Assembly: GCA_043810515.1 (NCBI GenBank)
Contig: JBDRNZ010000027.1
Coordinates: 3,845 to 67,844 of the forward strand
Direction of reading: 5' to 3'
DNA: 64,000 nt
Origin: WJKQ01 sp043810515
GTDB taxonomy: Bacteria; Patescibacteriota; Gracilibacteria; UBA1369; LOWO2-01-FULL-3
Made by a program: the position numbers and the translations under genes
Notes under the pieces: model-generated
The model's database searches: none
What the model saw: only the letters and a program-made list of their open reading frames with translations
What the model was told of the DNA's origin: nothing
Part shown: one piece after another, positions 33,570 to 41,763 of the stretch
How positions within the stretch are numbered: position 1 is the stretch's first letter
How the letters are laid out: each line of letters opens with the position of its first letter

Positions 33570-34220
33570 ATGAAATCTGTTATTTTTGATCTTGATGGCA
33601 CACTAGTAGATTCGCAACACTTGCAGTTTTTGGCTTATAAGAAAGCTTTTAGTGAAATAGAATTACCGTTAAGCTGGGATGATTGGAAAGATTATTGGGT
33701 TAAGTTTTCAATAAACGCTTATGAATGGGCGTCTATTAAAAATCTGACTTACAATGTGGAAGCCATAAGAAAAAGAAAAAAAGAAATATACGAAAGGCTT
33801 ATTAAAAGTGAATTAGAAGCTAAACCTGGTGCAATTTCTTTAGTTAATGAATTACGGAAAAACGGATTCCAATTAGCTGTGGCGTCTTCCTCTAGAATAG
33901 AGTCAATAAAGCTTATTGTTGATATGCTTTTTGATAACACTTTTGATGTTTTAGAATCTGATACTGAATTAAACAGAAGAAAGCCTCATCATGAAGTTTT
34001 TTCTATAACCATGGAAAAAATGAATACGTCTCCATCTGAAACAGTTATTATTGAAGATTCAATTAGTGGTTATAATGCCGCTATAAATTCAGGCGCAAGA
34101 TGTATTATTTGTCCAGATAGCACTATTGGTGATAAACATGATTTCCCAAAGGCTCAAATGGTTGTATCTTCATTGGAAGAGTTAAGCTCAGAAGATATTG
34201 CAAAATTACTGAATAAATAA
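33570..34220 (+). CDS. HAD-superfamily phosphatase/phosphomutase-like
   Basis: 216 residues from the ATG at 33570; the longer frame back into the SDR gene is not HAD-like. Motif I VIFDLDGTLVDSQ (DxDGT), a helical cap at residues ~17-80, motif II VASSSR, motif III Lys in RRKPHHEVF, motif IV VIIEDSISGYNAA. This is the beta-phosphoglucomutase/phosphoglycolate phosphatase subgroup. In context it may dephosphorylate a nucleotide intermediate to a nucleoside. It overlaps the convergent NUDIX gene by 15 bases. Confidence 0.88.
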   Translation: MKSVIFDLDGTLVDSQHLQFLAYKKAFSEIELPLSWDDWKDYWVKFSINAYEWASIKNLTYNVEAIRKRKKEIYERLIKSELEAKPGAISLVNELRKNGFQLAVASSSRIESIKLIVDMLFDNTFDVLESDTELNRRKPHHEVFSITMEKMNTSPSETVIIEDSISGYNAAINSGARCIICPDSTIGDKHDFPKAQMVVSSLEELSSEDIAKLLNK

Positions 34221-34625
34221 CTCTCTTAGTTCTTTTTGTTTTACTAAGTTTTCAACGGGTAGGAATAATTTTTTGGGTAATTTTGCGTAATTAAACCATT
34301 TCCATTCTAGGCACTTGTTAGGCTCCCTGTTCTCGATCATCCCTTTTTTAATTTGTGCCACAATAAAAACAGTTATATATTGCTTATCTTCTTTTTTGAA
34401 ATAATCATTGGTTACATGAAATGGCTTTGGACTACAGCTTATTAGAACTCCTAACTCTTCTTTTATTTCACGTATAGCACAATCGTGAAAAGATTCCCCC
34501 CATTCAATATGTCCACCAGGCATCCCCCAAGTACCACCGCCATGAGATCCCTTTCTTAAACCTAATAAGATATTATCTTTATCGATCAGAATAACCGAAA
34601 CCCCTGTGCTTGGTCTTTTCTCCAT
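34206..34625 (-). CDS. NUDIX hydrolase
   Basis: 139 residues with a complete NUDIX box: GGHIEWGESFHDCAIREIKE followed by ELGV (GX5EX7REUXEEXGU). The N-terminal GVSVILIDKDNILLGLRKGSHGGGTWGMP resembles MutT/dCTP-pyrophosphatase-type members. It may remove a nucleotide by-product or the pathway product itself. It is the last cargo gene, reading inwards, and starts 18 bases from the right arm. Confidence 0.9.
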   Translation of the reverse strand: MEKRPSTGVSVILIDKDNILLGLRKGSHGGGTWGMPGGHIEWGESFHDCAIREIKEELGVLISCSPKPFHVTNDYFKKEDKQYITVFIVAQIKKGMIENREPNKCLEWKWFNYAKLPKKLFLPVENLVKQKELRELFIQ

Positions 34626-34643
34626 AAAATAAAATTAATTACA

Positions 34644-34986
34644 TCTTTCACTTTTTCAAAACCATATAGTGGTTCCCTTCATCAAAACACTCATACAGAC
34701 TATCTATTTTATAGTTTATCTTATTTTTCCATTGTATTAAAGTTTTTGTACAACTTCCAATGTTGAATTTTGCCTGCCCGCCCTCTCAGACCTTGGAATT
34801 TGGACAGTGTTTTTATTCGCGCCGCCCGCCCCCGCCTCGGGCGACGCGGTTTTAGATCCTCATTTCTCAGGTGCGCGGTGCCAGGCTTCACCGCGCACCT
34901 ACCCACGTTCGTTTTTTAGAATTTTTACTGGAGGCTAACCTCCAGTTCCTCTAAAATATGTTCGAGCAGTGTCATATAACTGTACC
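34644..34986. repeat. Right hairpin-rich arm
   Basis: 343 bases, reverse-complementary to 29267-29623. The same three stems are present: 34818-34848 (one mismatch), 34869-34900 (12 perfect pairs) and 34927-34946 (ACTGGAGG/CCTCCAGT). It preserves the reading frame VQLYDTARTYFRGTGG-stop of the recombinase tail with only synonymous changes relative to the left copy. No gene otherwise. Confidence 0.92.
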
Positions 34987-34987
34987 A
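34982..34987 (+). other. attR core (GTACCA)
   Basis: CATATAACTGTACCATTTTG: element arm to the left, chromosomal TTTTGATTATTGC to the right. It shares GTACCA with the tRNA end and lies seven bases from the stop codon of the SLH/M23 gene. Confidence 0.7.
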
Positions 34988-34993
34988 TTTTGA

Positions 34994-36859
34994 TTATTGC
35001 GTAACAAGCATCAGCTTGTAAATTGCGTAAGCCACTTCGCCGCGGGTCATTCCGTTTTCAGGATGAAGTTCTTTTATGTTTGAATCGATAATCCCAAGTT
35101 GTTTGGCATATGCAACATACGGAGCGAACCAGGCATCTTTGGAAACATCAGAAAAAGGAGCAGCTGTAACATTCGGATTTACATCAACCCCCATTCCGTT
35201 AAATAAGATTTTATAGAATTCAGCCTTATTAACGGTATTCGTCGGTCTGAAAGTTCCATCGGGATAACCATCCACGACACCTTTGTTGTATGCGGTATAT
35301 AGATATTTACCATACCATTCGGAAACCGAAACATCAGGAAACGGGATGTTTCCGCTGGAAAGGATTTCCTTTATTCCTTCGAAAATAAATTTCAAAGCCT
35401 CGACTCTGCTCACAACCTGATCCGGCCTGAAAGTACCATCGCTGTAACCATTCACAATCCCTTCACTGGCAAGATATGAAATTGCCGCGAAATAAAGACT
35501 GTTTTCCGGGACATCTGAAAAAGAAACCTGCACTTCAGGCGCTTCTATTTCAAACCACCCGGAATAAAAAACTTTATCTTCCGTTTTTAGGGCAAGTTTG
35601 TCACGTCCGGCATCCATGCGGACAAATTTTCCATTAAGTCTGCCGGAAGAATCAAAATTTCTGTTGGTAATAATCGATGGACTGGCAGTTACATGACTAT
35701 TTAGAGAACTGATAGTCATTTCACCGGCGGCACCTCCGTCAAAAGTATTCCCATACTGATCAATCATAAATATACTGAAATCTGATTCCTGTCCCACATA
35801 GTATTTTGGACGAACATCGATTTTAAAAGTGAGAACAGGTGGCGCCAAAACCTCTTCGGGTTCCGTAACGTCAATAACCTCTGTAATTTCAGTGGAATCC
35901 GTCTCAGCGAAAGTTTCCGTAACTTCTCCGGAATCAGCTAGCGTAACCGTCTCGTCGGTAACATAAGATGAAGCGGTTATGGAATCGGACACTATGGTTC
36001 CATCCATATACTTCTGAACATATTTCAAAGGATTGATCGTTGTAGCCATGGCCTTTTCCTTCCCAAGACCGGCATTTACAGCCGTGAAGAAATCAAGACC
36101 GGCATCCGAAGCTTCCTGCCACGTAAACGGCCAGAAAGGATGCCATGGTGCGTCAGTAGTATCTATCTGAAAATGCACATGCGGAGTAGTAGCCGTGCCG
36201 GTTTGTCCGGAAAGGGCTATTTGTTCGCCTTTTTTTACAACATCACCCTCCGAAACAAAAATATCGCTCAAATGGTTATATGACGAAAAAAGAGTCACGC
36301 TTTTATTGGGATCCTCCAGAGAAGGGAAATTTGTATGCTGAACAACAACATGATGCCCAAAACCTGAACTTTGATTTGAAACTTTCACAACAGTTCCGTT
36401 TGCAATTGAATAAACAGGAGTGCCCATCGGAACTTTTATATCAACGGCAAGATGTGATCCTCCATATTCGAGCCCGTCCAGCTTATAACTTCCCATATAT
36501 GGGACAGAGTAGGTAATTTTGGAGTTTCGTATAAGATCATCATTTGAATCACCCCATTTTAGGTTGTCCGTACTGATTTTTAAGACATCGGGGTCATAAA
36601 ACGGAATATCGATAAGATCATCAGCGCTTAATGCACCGTAACTTAAATTCCATTTTGAGGAATCAAGATGAACCCAGTCAGGCACTTTCTGAACCGGATA
36701 AACAGTTCCGTCGAAAGGCTCGTGTTCCGGATAAGAAATAATACTTGTAGTCAAAAAGTGCGAAAAATCTCCGGTGACCTGCGCAAAAAGTGACGCAACC
36801 GACACCACGAGAAGCAAAACGCCGGCTTTTAGACCATGTTTATGACAGAATTTATGCAT
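34994..36859 (-). CDS. Secreted M23 (LytM) peptidase with three SLH domains
   Basis: 621 residues from ATG 36859 (MHKFCHKHGLKAGVLL, a signal peptide); the upstream frame overlaps tsaE and is rejected. The M23 domain is at about residues 130-260: GGSHLAVDIKVPMGTPVYS (HxxxD zinc ligands) and TTPHVHFQID (HxH). A Ser/Thr/Glu-rich linker and a beta domain follow. Three C-terminal SLH repeats begin FSDVPENSLYFAAI, FPDVSVSEWYGKYL and FSDVSKDAWFAPYV, with GYSDGTFRPDQ-type motifs. It probably cleaves peptidoglycan while anchored by SLH to pyruvylated polysaccharide, consistent with csaB. The leader has TATAAT and AAACAAAAACAAACACAAA before the ATG. Confidence 0.93.
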   Translation of the reverse strand: MHKFCHKHGLKAGVLLLVVSVASLFAQVTGDFSHFLTTSIISYPEHEPFDGTVYPVQKVPDWVHLDSSKWNLSYGALSADDLIDIPFYDPDVLKISTDNLKWGDSNDDLIRNSKITYSVPYMGSYKLDGLEYGGSHLAVDIKVPMGTPVYSIANGTVVKVSNQSSGFGHHVVVQHTNFPSLEDPNKSVTLFSSYNHLSDIFVSEGDVVKKGEQIALSGQTGTATTPHVHFQIDTTDAPWHPFWPFTWQEASDAGLDFFTAVNAGLGKEKAMATTINPLKYVQKYMDGTIVSDSITASSYVTDETVTLADSGEVTETFAETDSTEITEVIDVTEPEEVLAPPVLTFKIDVRPKYYVGQESDFSIFMIDQYGNTFDGGAAGEMTISSLNSHVTASPSIITNRNFDSSGRLNGKFVRMDAGRDKLALKTEDKVFYSGWFEIEAPEVQVSFSDVPENSLYFAAISYLASEGIVNGYSDGTFRPDQVVSRVEALKFIFEGIKEILSSGNIPFPDVSVSEWYGKYLYTAYNKGVVDGYPDGTFRPTNTVNKAEFYKILFNGMGVDVNPNVTAAPFSDVSKDAWFAPYVAYAKQLGIIDSNIKELHPENGMTRGEVAYAIYKLMLVTQ

Positions 36860-36926
36860 TTTGTGTTTGTTTTTGTTTCTAAAGATTATAAAATTATAGC
36901 ACATCTCAGGCAAAAAAACAATTCCC

Positions 36927-37337
36927 ATGCCAATAACAAAATCAGAAACGGAAACTCTGGCCTTGGCGGCTAGAATTGCCGAAAAAATCAAAAAAGGCGG
37001 ACTCGTATGCCTCTTTGGCGAACTTGGGACAGGAAAAACCATATTCGCAAAAGGAATAGCCGATTATCTCGGAATAGATAAATTTTCCATAAAAAGTCCG
37101 ACATACACATACATAAGACACCATTCGGGCCGCGGCGTGAATATATACCACATAGACCTTTACAGACTGGAAAAAATAGACGACCTCATGCTTCGTGAAA
37201 TAAACGAACTGATCGAAAACAAGACAAACATAATAATTATGGAATGGGCGGACAGAATGGGCAACGCTCTGCCAAAAAACAGAATCGACATACATCTGAA
37301 ATATATTGATAAAAACACTCGTGAAATAACTTTATAA
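36927..37337 (+). CDS. tsaE: tRNA threonylcarbamoyladenosine biosynthesis ATPase TsaE
   Basis: 136 residues with LFGELGTGKTIFAKGIADYLGI (Walker A), SPTYTYIRHH, NIYHIDLYRLEKIDDL and IIIMEWADRMGNALP, all hallmarks of TsaE. It works with TsaB/TsaD to make t6A37 in ANN-reading tRNAs. Divergent from the SLH/M23 gene and one base from the following HD-domain gene. Confidence 0.94.
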   Translation: MPITKSETETLALAARIAEKIKKGGLVCLFGELGTGKTIFAKGIADYLGIDKFSIKSPTYTYIRHHSGRGVNIYHIDLYRLEKIDDLMLREINELIENKTNIIIMEWADRMGNALPKNRIDIHLKYIDKNTREITL

Positions 37338-37338
37338 A

Positions 37339-37848
37339 ATGACAGAAGACAAAATAAAAACTCTTTACGAACTTCACAGCGTTCCTGAAAACGTGACAAG
37401 GCACATGCGAAAAGTAAAAGAAGTTTGCGAGCTCCTGGCCGATGCCGCGATAAAAAACGGGGAAAAAATCGACAAAAAAGCCCTACTTTATGCAGCCCTG
37501 CTTCATGACGTATTAAGAGTTCATGACTCCGACGAAAAAAGTCACGCAAAAGCGATGGCGGAAGTTTTGGAAGGAATGGGCGAAAAATATCTCGCAAAGC
37601 TTGTGTCAAAGCACGAATTTTTCTCAGTAGATCGCTTAAAAACACTTGAAGAAAAAATACTTTATTATGCCGACAAGCGTGTCGACCGCGATAAAATCGT
37701 GAGTTTGAAAAAACGTTTCACGGAAAGCAAAAAAAGAAATACTTCGTCGCGGCATTCCCCAAAAGAAATAAAGGAAATAGAAACCAAGATCTTCATGCTC
37801 GAAAAACGGCTGGCGGAAAACCTAGGAAAGACTGTTTATAGCCTCTAA
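37339..37848 (+). CDS. HD-domain phosphohydrolase
   Basis: 169 residues. VTRHMRKVKEVCELLADAA supplies the first His, ALLYAALLHDVLRVHD the HD pair, and VSKHEF plus ILYYADKRVDRDKIV the later metal ligands. The single-domain size resembles small HDIG/YfbR-like hydrolases; substrate unknown. Probably co-transcribed with tsaE. Its end overlaps the convergent 3D-domain gene by 27 bases. Confidence 0.85.
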   Translation: MTEDKIKTLYELHSVPENVTRHMRKVKEVCELLADAAIKNGEKIDKKALLYAALLHDVLRVHDSDEKSHAKAMAEVLEGMGEKYLAKLVSKHEFFSVDRLKTLEEKILYYADKRVDRDKIVSLKKRFTESKKRNTSSRHSPKEIKEIETKIFMLEKRLAENLGKTVYSL

Positions 37849-39081
37849 AGTTGAAGGTCCGACACGTCCGGCGCCTATATCGTCCGGACTAGAGATTATT
37901 TTATTTTCCAGTTGAAATTTTAAAACTGCGTCTTCCGTTGCCGGCCCGTAATAATCGGTTATAAAAAGACCTTTAAAATATCCCTGCTTCTTCAGAAATT
38001 TCTGTAACGCTTCCACCTCAGCGCCTGTCATTCCAAAATCGAGTTCGCTGGCAAGTTGAACATAAATTTTCTCAGCCGACTGCGGATTTGCAATCTCTAA
38101 ATTTTCCGCAGTAGTCATCGCTATACGTGTTTTTGTATAATTTCTCGAGGAAATGATTTCATTCATCGTATCCCTGGTTTTCGGTCCGAACACACCGGCT
38201 CCGGCTGAATTTTTATCACCGACCAGAAATCGTGACTGCTGGAATTTAAAAACGGCATGCTCCGTAACCTCGTCATAGACACCATTTACAGGACCTTTGT
38301 AGAAATTTAAAGAAGCGAGCTCGTTTTGCAATTCCAAAACACCATCCCCGCTGTCTCCCAATTTTAAATCGGAGTCCAGACGATCTGAAACATCAACGAC
38401 GACTCGTTGTGTAGGCTCTGGCGCAGAGACAGGTGCTAGTTCCGCTACTTCCGCTACTAAAACTTCAGCCGTCTCAACTACAGGTTTTGTCATAATTTCG
38501 GTATTGGCGAAAGCCACGCACGCATTGGGAACAGCCTCAGATGGCGAATATCCAACAAGACTAACGTTTTCAGCTATTCCGCCATCAATTCCATACACGG
38601 TAACTTCAACTTTGCGTTTTCCCCAATTTAAAGCTCTTTTTAGCCCGGTGTCTCCATAGCCCATCCAGATGTCAAGACGGTCAAAAAGTCCATCAGTTCC
38701 GTTCGAGGAAACAATGGCACCTCCGCGATCATGCACGGCCACTGTTCCAATTCCTGGAATATACATTTTTGTTCCAAAAGGATAATCCTTGGGGGCAGCC
38801 ACCATTCCGGGATAAACAGGAGTGCCGTCAGCACTGTTTACACCACTTCCGTTCAAACGAATGTCGCCCTCATAACTTCCGGTGACGTATCGTTCCTGGC
38901 ACGGAAGAGGGGAGTAATATGCTGAAATCGTAAATGTCTTGGAATAAGGATAAAGCTCATTTAGAGCATCAGCCCCTGCCAGATCTCCGTGCGAAGCCGC
39001 ATATGGAGCAATCGAAACAATACACATAAAAGCCATAACCAGATCGCAAAACAGTCTCTTTGTAATTTTTGAAAATTTCAT
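37822..39081 (-). CDS. Secreted 3D-domain protein with two peptidoglycan-binding domains
   Basis: 419 residues with a signal peptide (residues 1-30, LVMAFMCIVSIAPYAASH). A 3D/double-psi beta-barrel domain follows (about residues 50-165): MVAAPKDYPFGTKMYIPG and AVHDRGGAI with the conserved Asp, RLDIWMGYGDTGLKRAL. Two PG_binding_1 domains are near residues 240-310 and 345-415 (LGDSGDGVLELQNEL, GMTGAEVEALQKFLKKQGYF). 3D domains occur in lytic transglycosylase-like and Rpf-type wall enzymes. The leader has TGGTATAAT and an A-rich SD-less tail. Confidence 0.9.
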   Translation of the reverse strand: MKFSKITKRLFCDLVMAFMCIVSIAPYAASHGDLAGADALNELYPYSKTFTISAYYSPLPCQERYVTGSYEGDIRLNGSGVNSADGTPVYPGMVAAPKDYPFGTKMYIPGIGTVAVHDRGGAIVSSNGTDGLFDRLDIWMGYGDTGLKRALNWGKRKVEVTVYGIDGGIAENVSLVGYSPSEAVPNACVAFANTEIMTKPVVETAEVLVAEVAELAPVSAPEPTQRVVVDVSDRLDSDLKLGDSGDGVLELQNELASLNFYKGPVNGVYDEVTEHAVFKFQQSRFLVGDKNSAGAGVFGPKTRDTMNEIISSRNYTKTRIAMTTAENLEIANPQSAEKIYVQLASELDFGMTGAEVEALQKFLKKQGYFKGLFITDYYGPATEDAVLKFQLENKIISSPDDIGAGRVGPSTLEAINSLS

Positions 39082-39105
39082 TTTATTTTTGTTTTTATTT
39101 TTGAA

Positions 39106-39133
39106 TTTTTTTAATCCTGTAATTATACCACAA
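39106..39133 (-). promoter_or_regulatory. Extended -10 promoter of the 3D-domain gene
   Basis: On the minus strand TGGTATAAT is followed by AT-rich leader ending AAAAACAAAAATAAA directly before the ATG, with no SD sequence. A similar arrangement precedes the genes at 36859, 54490 and 58752. Confidence 0.6.
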
Positions 39134-39210
39134 AAAACCTTCCCCGGCCGACAAGAAGGGTTGCAAAAGGTATAAAAAGGTTTTTTAATATAAGTAGCGA
39201 AAAAACGGTA

Positions 39211-41688
39211 TTAAATCGCCCCTATTCTCCTCAAAATTTCTCTTTCCACGAAGTCGCGGTCTCTACCGTACTTGAGCCGTGAAAGTTGTTTAAAGGCTTC
39301 TGCCGCTTCCTTATCACCTTCCTCAAGATAAGGATTTATGGGAATAATACTAAAAGGTCTGCTTGGCTCGGTATCAATAGAAAGCTTCATGCATGCCTTG
39401 TATTTGTCGATATTCACAAGGTCCTGTTCGCTGAATACCGGCGCCATTTCCTTCGCCATGTGCTCGGCATCCTGCGCTCCTATTTTGTAACACATCATGG
39501 TTCCTATATTTCCGAAAACGGCATCTTTTAAGTTTGCTTTGGCTTTCGCCTTCGTGCCTCCGCCTTCCTCAAGCTGGGCAAGATACTGATGGGCGATATT
39601 TAATCCCAGACGGTACTTTCTGGCCTCGGAAAGTATTGATTCGATACTTTCGGTAACATAATTCTGAAACTCGTCGATATACAGGAAGAAATCGCTACGC
39701 TGGTCTTTTGGAACCTTTTGTCGTTTCAATGCGGCCATCTGTATTTTTTGAACGATAATAAGTCCCAACAGCTTTGAGTTCACCTCACCGACAGTTCCTT
39801 TGGAAAGATTCATGAGCAAAATCTTTTTTTCCTGCATGACCTTTGAAAAATCAAAAGCGGATTTGGCCTGACCGATAATATTTCTCATCATGGTATTCGT
39901 GACAAACTGGCCGAATTTAGCGGCAAAATACGGAATCATCTCCTGTTTCTCCCTCGCGCCGGTCTTCGCCATCTGGTGATCCCAGAAAGAAGCAACGATC
40001 GGGTTTGTTACATGCTGTCTTTTCAGTTTCGCAAAATCATCATCCGTAAAAAGACGAACGATATCAGTCATAGCGCCGCCGGCCGGATCGGACATAAGAG
40101 TAAGACAGCCGTTTCTAAAATAATCCTGAATTCGCGGACCAAAAACTTCCTCATCAAAAAGCTTGATCATGATATTCATAGCGTCAAGCGCAACAAGCTC
40201 CTTCTCCTCCCATGTGTCGCCTTCAAGCAGATTGAGGCCCAGAGGGCGCTCCATATCGGAAGGATCGAAATAAATCACGTCATCCGCACGTTCTCTTGGA
40301 ATAAAAGGCAGAATATCATCAATCAGCGAACCGTGAGGATCTATAACGCAAACACCGTCACCGTTTTTAAAATCCTGACGGATCATCGCCTGAAGTATTG
40401 AGGATTTACCGGTTCCGGTCTGACCGATAACATAAAAATGTCTGAAACGGTCTTCGCGCTTGAGCCGGATTTCCTTCTTTTCGCCGCGGTAAATATTATG
40501 ACCGAGAAGTATTCCTTCCTCGGGAATATTTGGCGGAGCAGGCGCGATTTTAAACTTCTGCCACGCGATTGATGGATATTTGTTAAATCGTATATTTGGA
40601 ATATGGAATATGCTCGCAAGCTCTTCGGATGATAAAATCATTTTTTTGCCTCTTGTTCGCTGGGTGATGCTCCTTCTAAAGTTTCTGAATATAAAATTAG
40701 TCACAAGCCGCTTGTCGCGGTGCCAGCTTGTATAATCAAGAGTATTTCCGTTTGATGCTGAATAAGGCGTAAATGCGCTTCGCATCGTAACGAGATTCAC
40801 CATAGCTTCCTGTTTTGTTTTCGCGGAGGAAACAAGTCTTATTATTGTTTCAAAACCGGATTTAGAGTTTTTTTCCTCCATAGCCTTAACTTCTTCGTCG
40901 GTAAGAGGGGTCGTTTTTTCAGCTGTTTCACTCTGCGGTTTGGCATTTTCACCGTGCCACATCAGATCAAACAAGGACGAAAACCAGCTTATTGGATTGT
41001 ACCACGCAAATCCGGAGCCTTTTTTGCCCTGGAACACGCGGCTCGCTTCACGTCTTCCATGTTTTTGCCAGCCGTCTTTTTGTGGACGAATCATAATCTG
41101 CACAGCCGCTCCTTCATCTTTTGAGATTTTCGATAACGAATTGATAATGCCATTTATCGGATCAGCATTCATTCTGCTGAATGTTTTTATAGGAAACCAG
41201 TGTTTCTTTGTGGAAACGATATAGGCGGAAGCGACATTACCGTTCGGCTGAAAAATATTATAATCCTCAACCTGTTCAACATAAGAATCCGGATAAAAAG
41301 AGGTAAGCTGTTTCTCGATAATCGATAAAAGCTTTCTCGGGCACACGATAAAAAAATGCACCTGCGCGTCTATAACGGCATATTCAAACGACAAAAAATC
41401 CTGCGCCGTAAAAATTTTGTACCATTCACGCGTATAAATACTATGAAGTGAATCATAAAACTGCGTCATAATTCCGCCGCACATTTCCTTAAAATCCTTT
41501 GCCTGCGAATATTGTTCACCTTCAACCTCCCTGTCTTCCTTCGACTCTTTTTTTGGAATTCTTACATCCAGAAAAACCATATTAAAACTTCGCTCCAGAT
41601 TCATTCTGTAGCGCACATATCTTAGAATGAAATATGTGGCAGCAACTGAACCGATAATTATCAATAAAACAACAAACCAAGTATTCAT
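39211..41688 (-). CDS. TraC/TraD-like type IV secretion ATPase, paralogue 1
   Basis: 825 residues from ATG 41688. One N-terminal membrane helix (FVVLLIIIGSVAATYFILRY), a ~370-residue middle domain, then a VirB4/TraG-type ATPase: FYVIGQTGTGKSSILQAMIR (Walker A), VCVIDPHGSLIDDILPFI, and FFLYIDEFQNYVTESIESIL (Walker B) with EARKYRLGLNIAHQYLAQL (TraM/TraD recognition-type strand). The gene at 58752-61499 is clearly homologous throughout. Such membrane ATPases are frequent in CPR genomes and are assumed to move DNA or protein; no other conjugation gene is nearby. Confidence 0.88.
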   Translation of the reverse strand: MNTWFVVLLIIIGSVAATYFILRYVRYRMNLERSFNMVFLDVRIPKKESKEDREVEGEQYSQAKDFKEMCGGIMTQFYDSLHSIYTREWYKIFTAQDFLSFEYAVIDAQVHFFIVCPRKLLSIIEKQLTSFYPDSYVEQVEDYNIFQPNGNVASAYIVSTKKHWFPIKTFSRMNADPINGIINSLSKISKDEGAAVQIMIRPQKDGWQKHGRREASRVFQGKKGSGFAWYNPISWFSSLFDLMWHGENAKPQSETAEKTTPLTDEEVKAMEEKNSKSGFETIIRLVSSAKTKQEAMVNLVTMRSAFTPYSASNGNTLDYTSWHRDKRLVTNFIFRNFRRSITQRTRGKKMILSSEELASIFHIPNIRFNKYPSIAWQKFKIAPAPPNIPEEGILLGHNIYRGEKKEIRLKREDRFRHFYVIGQTGTGKSSILQAMIRQDFKNGDGVCVIDPHGSLIDDILPFIPRERADDVIYFDPSDMERPLGLNLLEGDTWEEKELVALDAMNIMIKLFDEEVFGPRIQDYFRNGCLTLMSDPAGGAMTDIVRLFTDDDFAKLKRQHVTNPIVASFWDHQMAKTGAREKQEMIPYFAAKFGQFVTNTMMRNIIGQAKSAFDFSKVMQEKKILLMNLSKGTVGEVNSKLLGLIIVQKIQMAALKRQKVPKDQRSDFFLYIDEFQNYVTESIESILSEARKYRLGLNIAHQYLAQLEEGGGTKAKAKANLKDAVFGNIGTMMCYKIGAQDAEHMAKEMAPVFSEQDLVNIDKYKACMKLSIDTEPSRPFSIIPINPYLEEGDKEAAEAFKQLSRLKYGRDRDFVEREILRRIGAI

Positions 41689-41763
41689 CAAAAATCTTTA
41701 ATTAAGTCTTAATATTCTAGCATAAAATCCATTCTATGACAATCAGCCGCCGTCCCTGCCAGT

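Larger units (their letters stand above)
27370..34987. mobile_element. 7.6-kb tRNA-Arg integrative element with serine recombinase and nucleotide-metabolism cargo
   Basis: The element lies between the tRNA CCA end and the 3' end of the SLH/M23 gene. GTACCA occurs in the same orientation at both boundaries (27367-27372, 34982-34987). Inside are the recombinase (minus), an inverted attP-like junction at 29266-29271, and a cargo of seven genes bounded by 343-357-bp inverted arms. The cargo is visibly more AT-rich in base and codon use than its neighbours. Joining the two outer flanks restores tRNA-CCA next to TTTTGATTATTGC, a plausible empty attB. Boundaries rest on repeat comparison, not on an empty-site genome. 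Confidence 0.85.

Noticed and set aside
29262..34991. ATTTT direct repeats at both outer ends of the arms, as a transposon target-site duplication with 350-bp terminal inverted repeats
   Set aside because: The five-base match is low-complexity, no DDE transposase is present, and the left flank is recombinase-gene sequence rather than chromosome. The serine-recombinase att model explains all three junctions.
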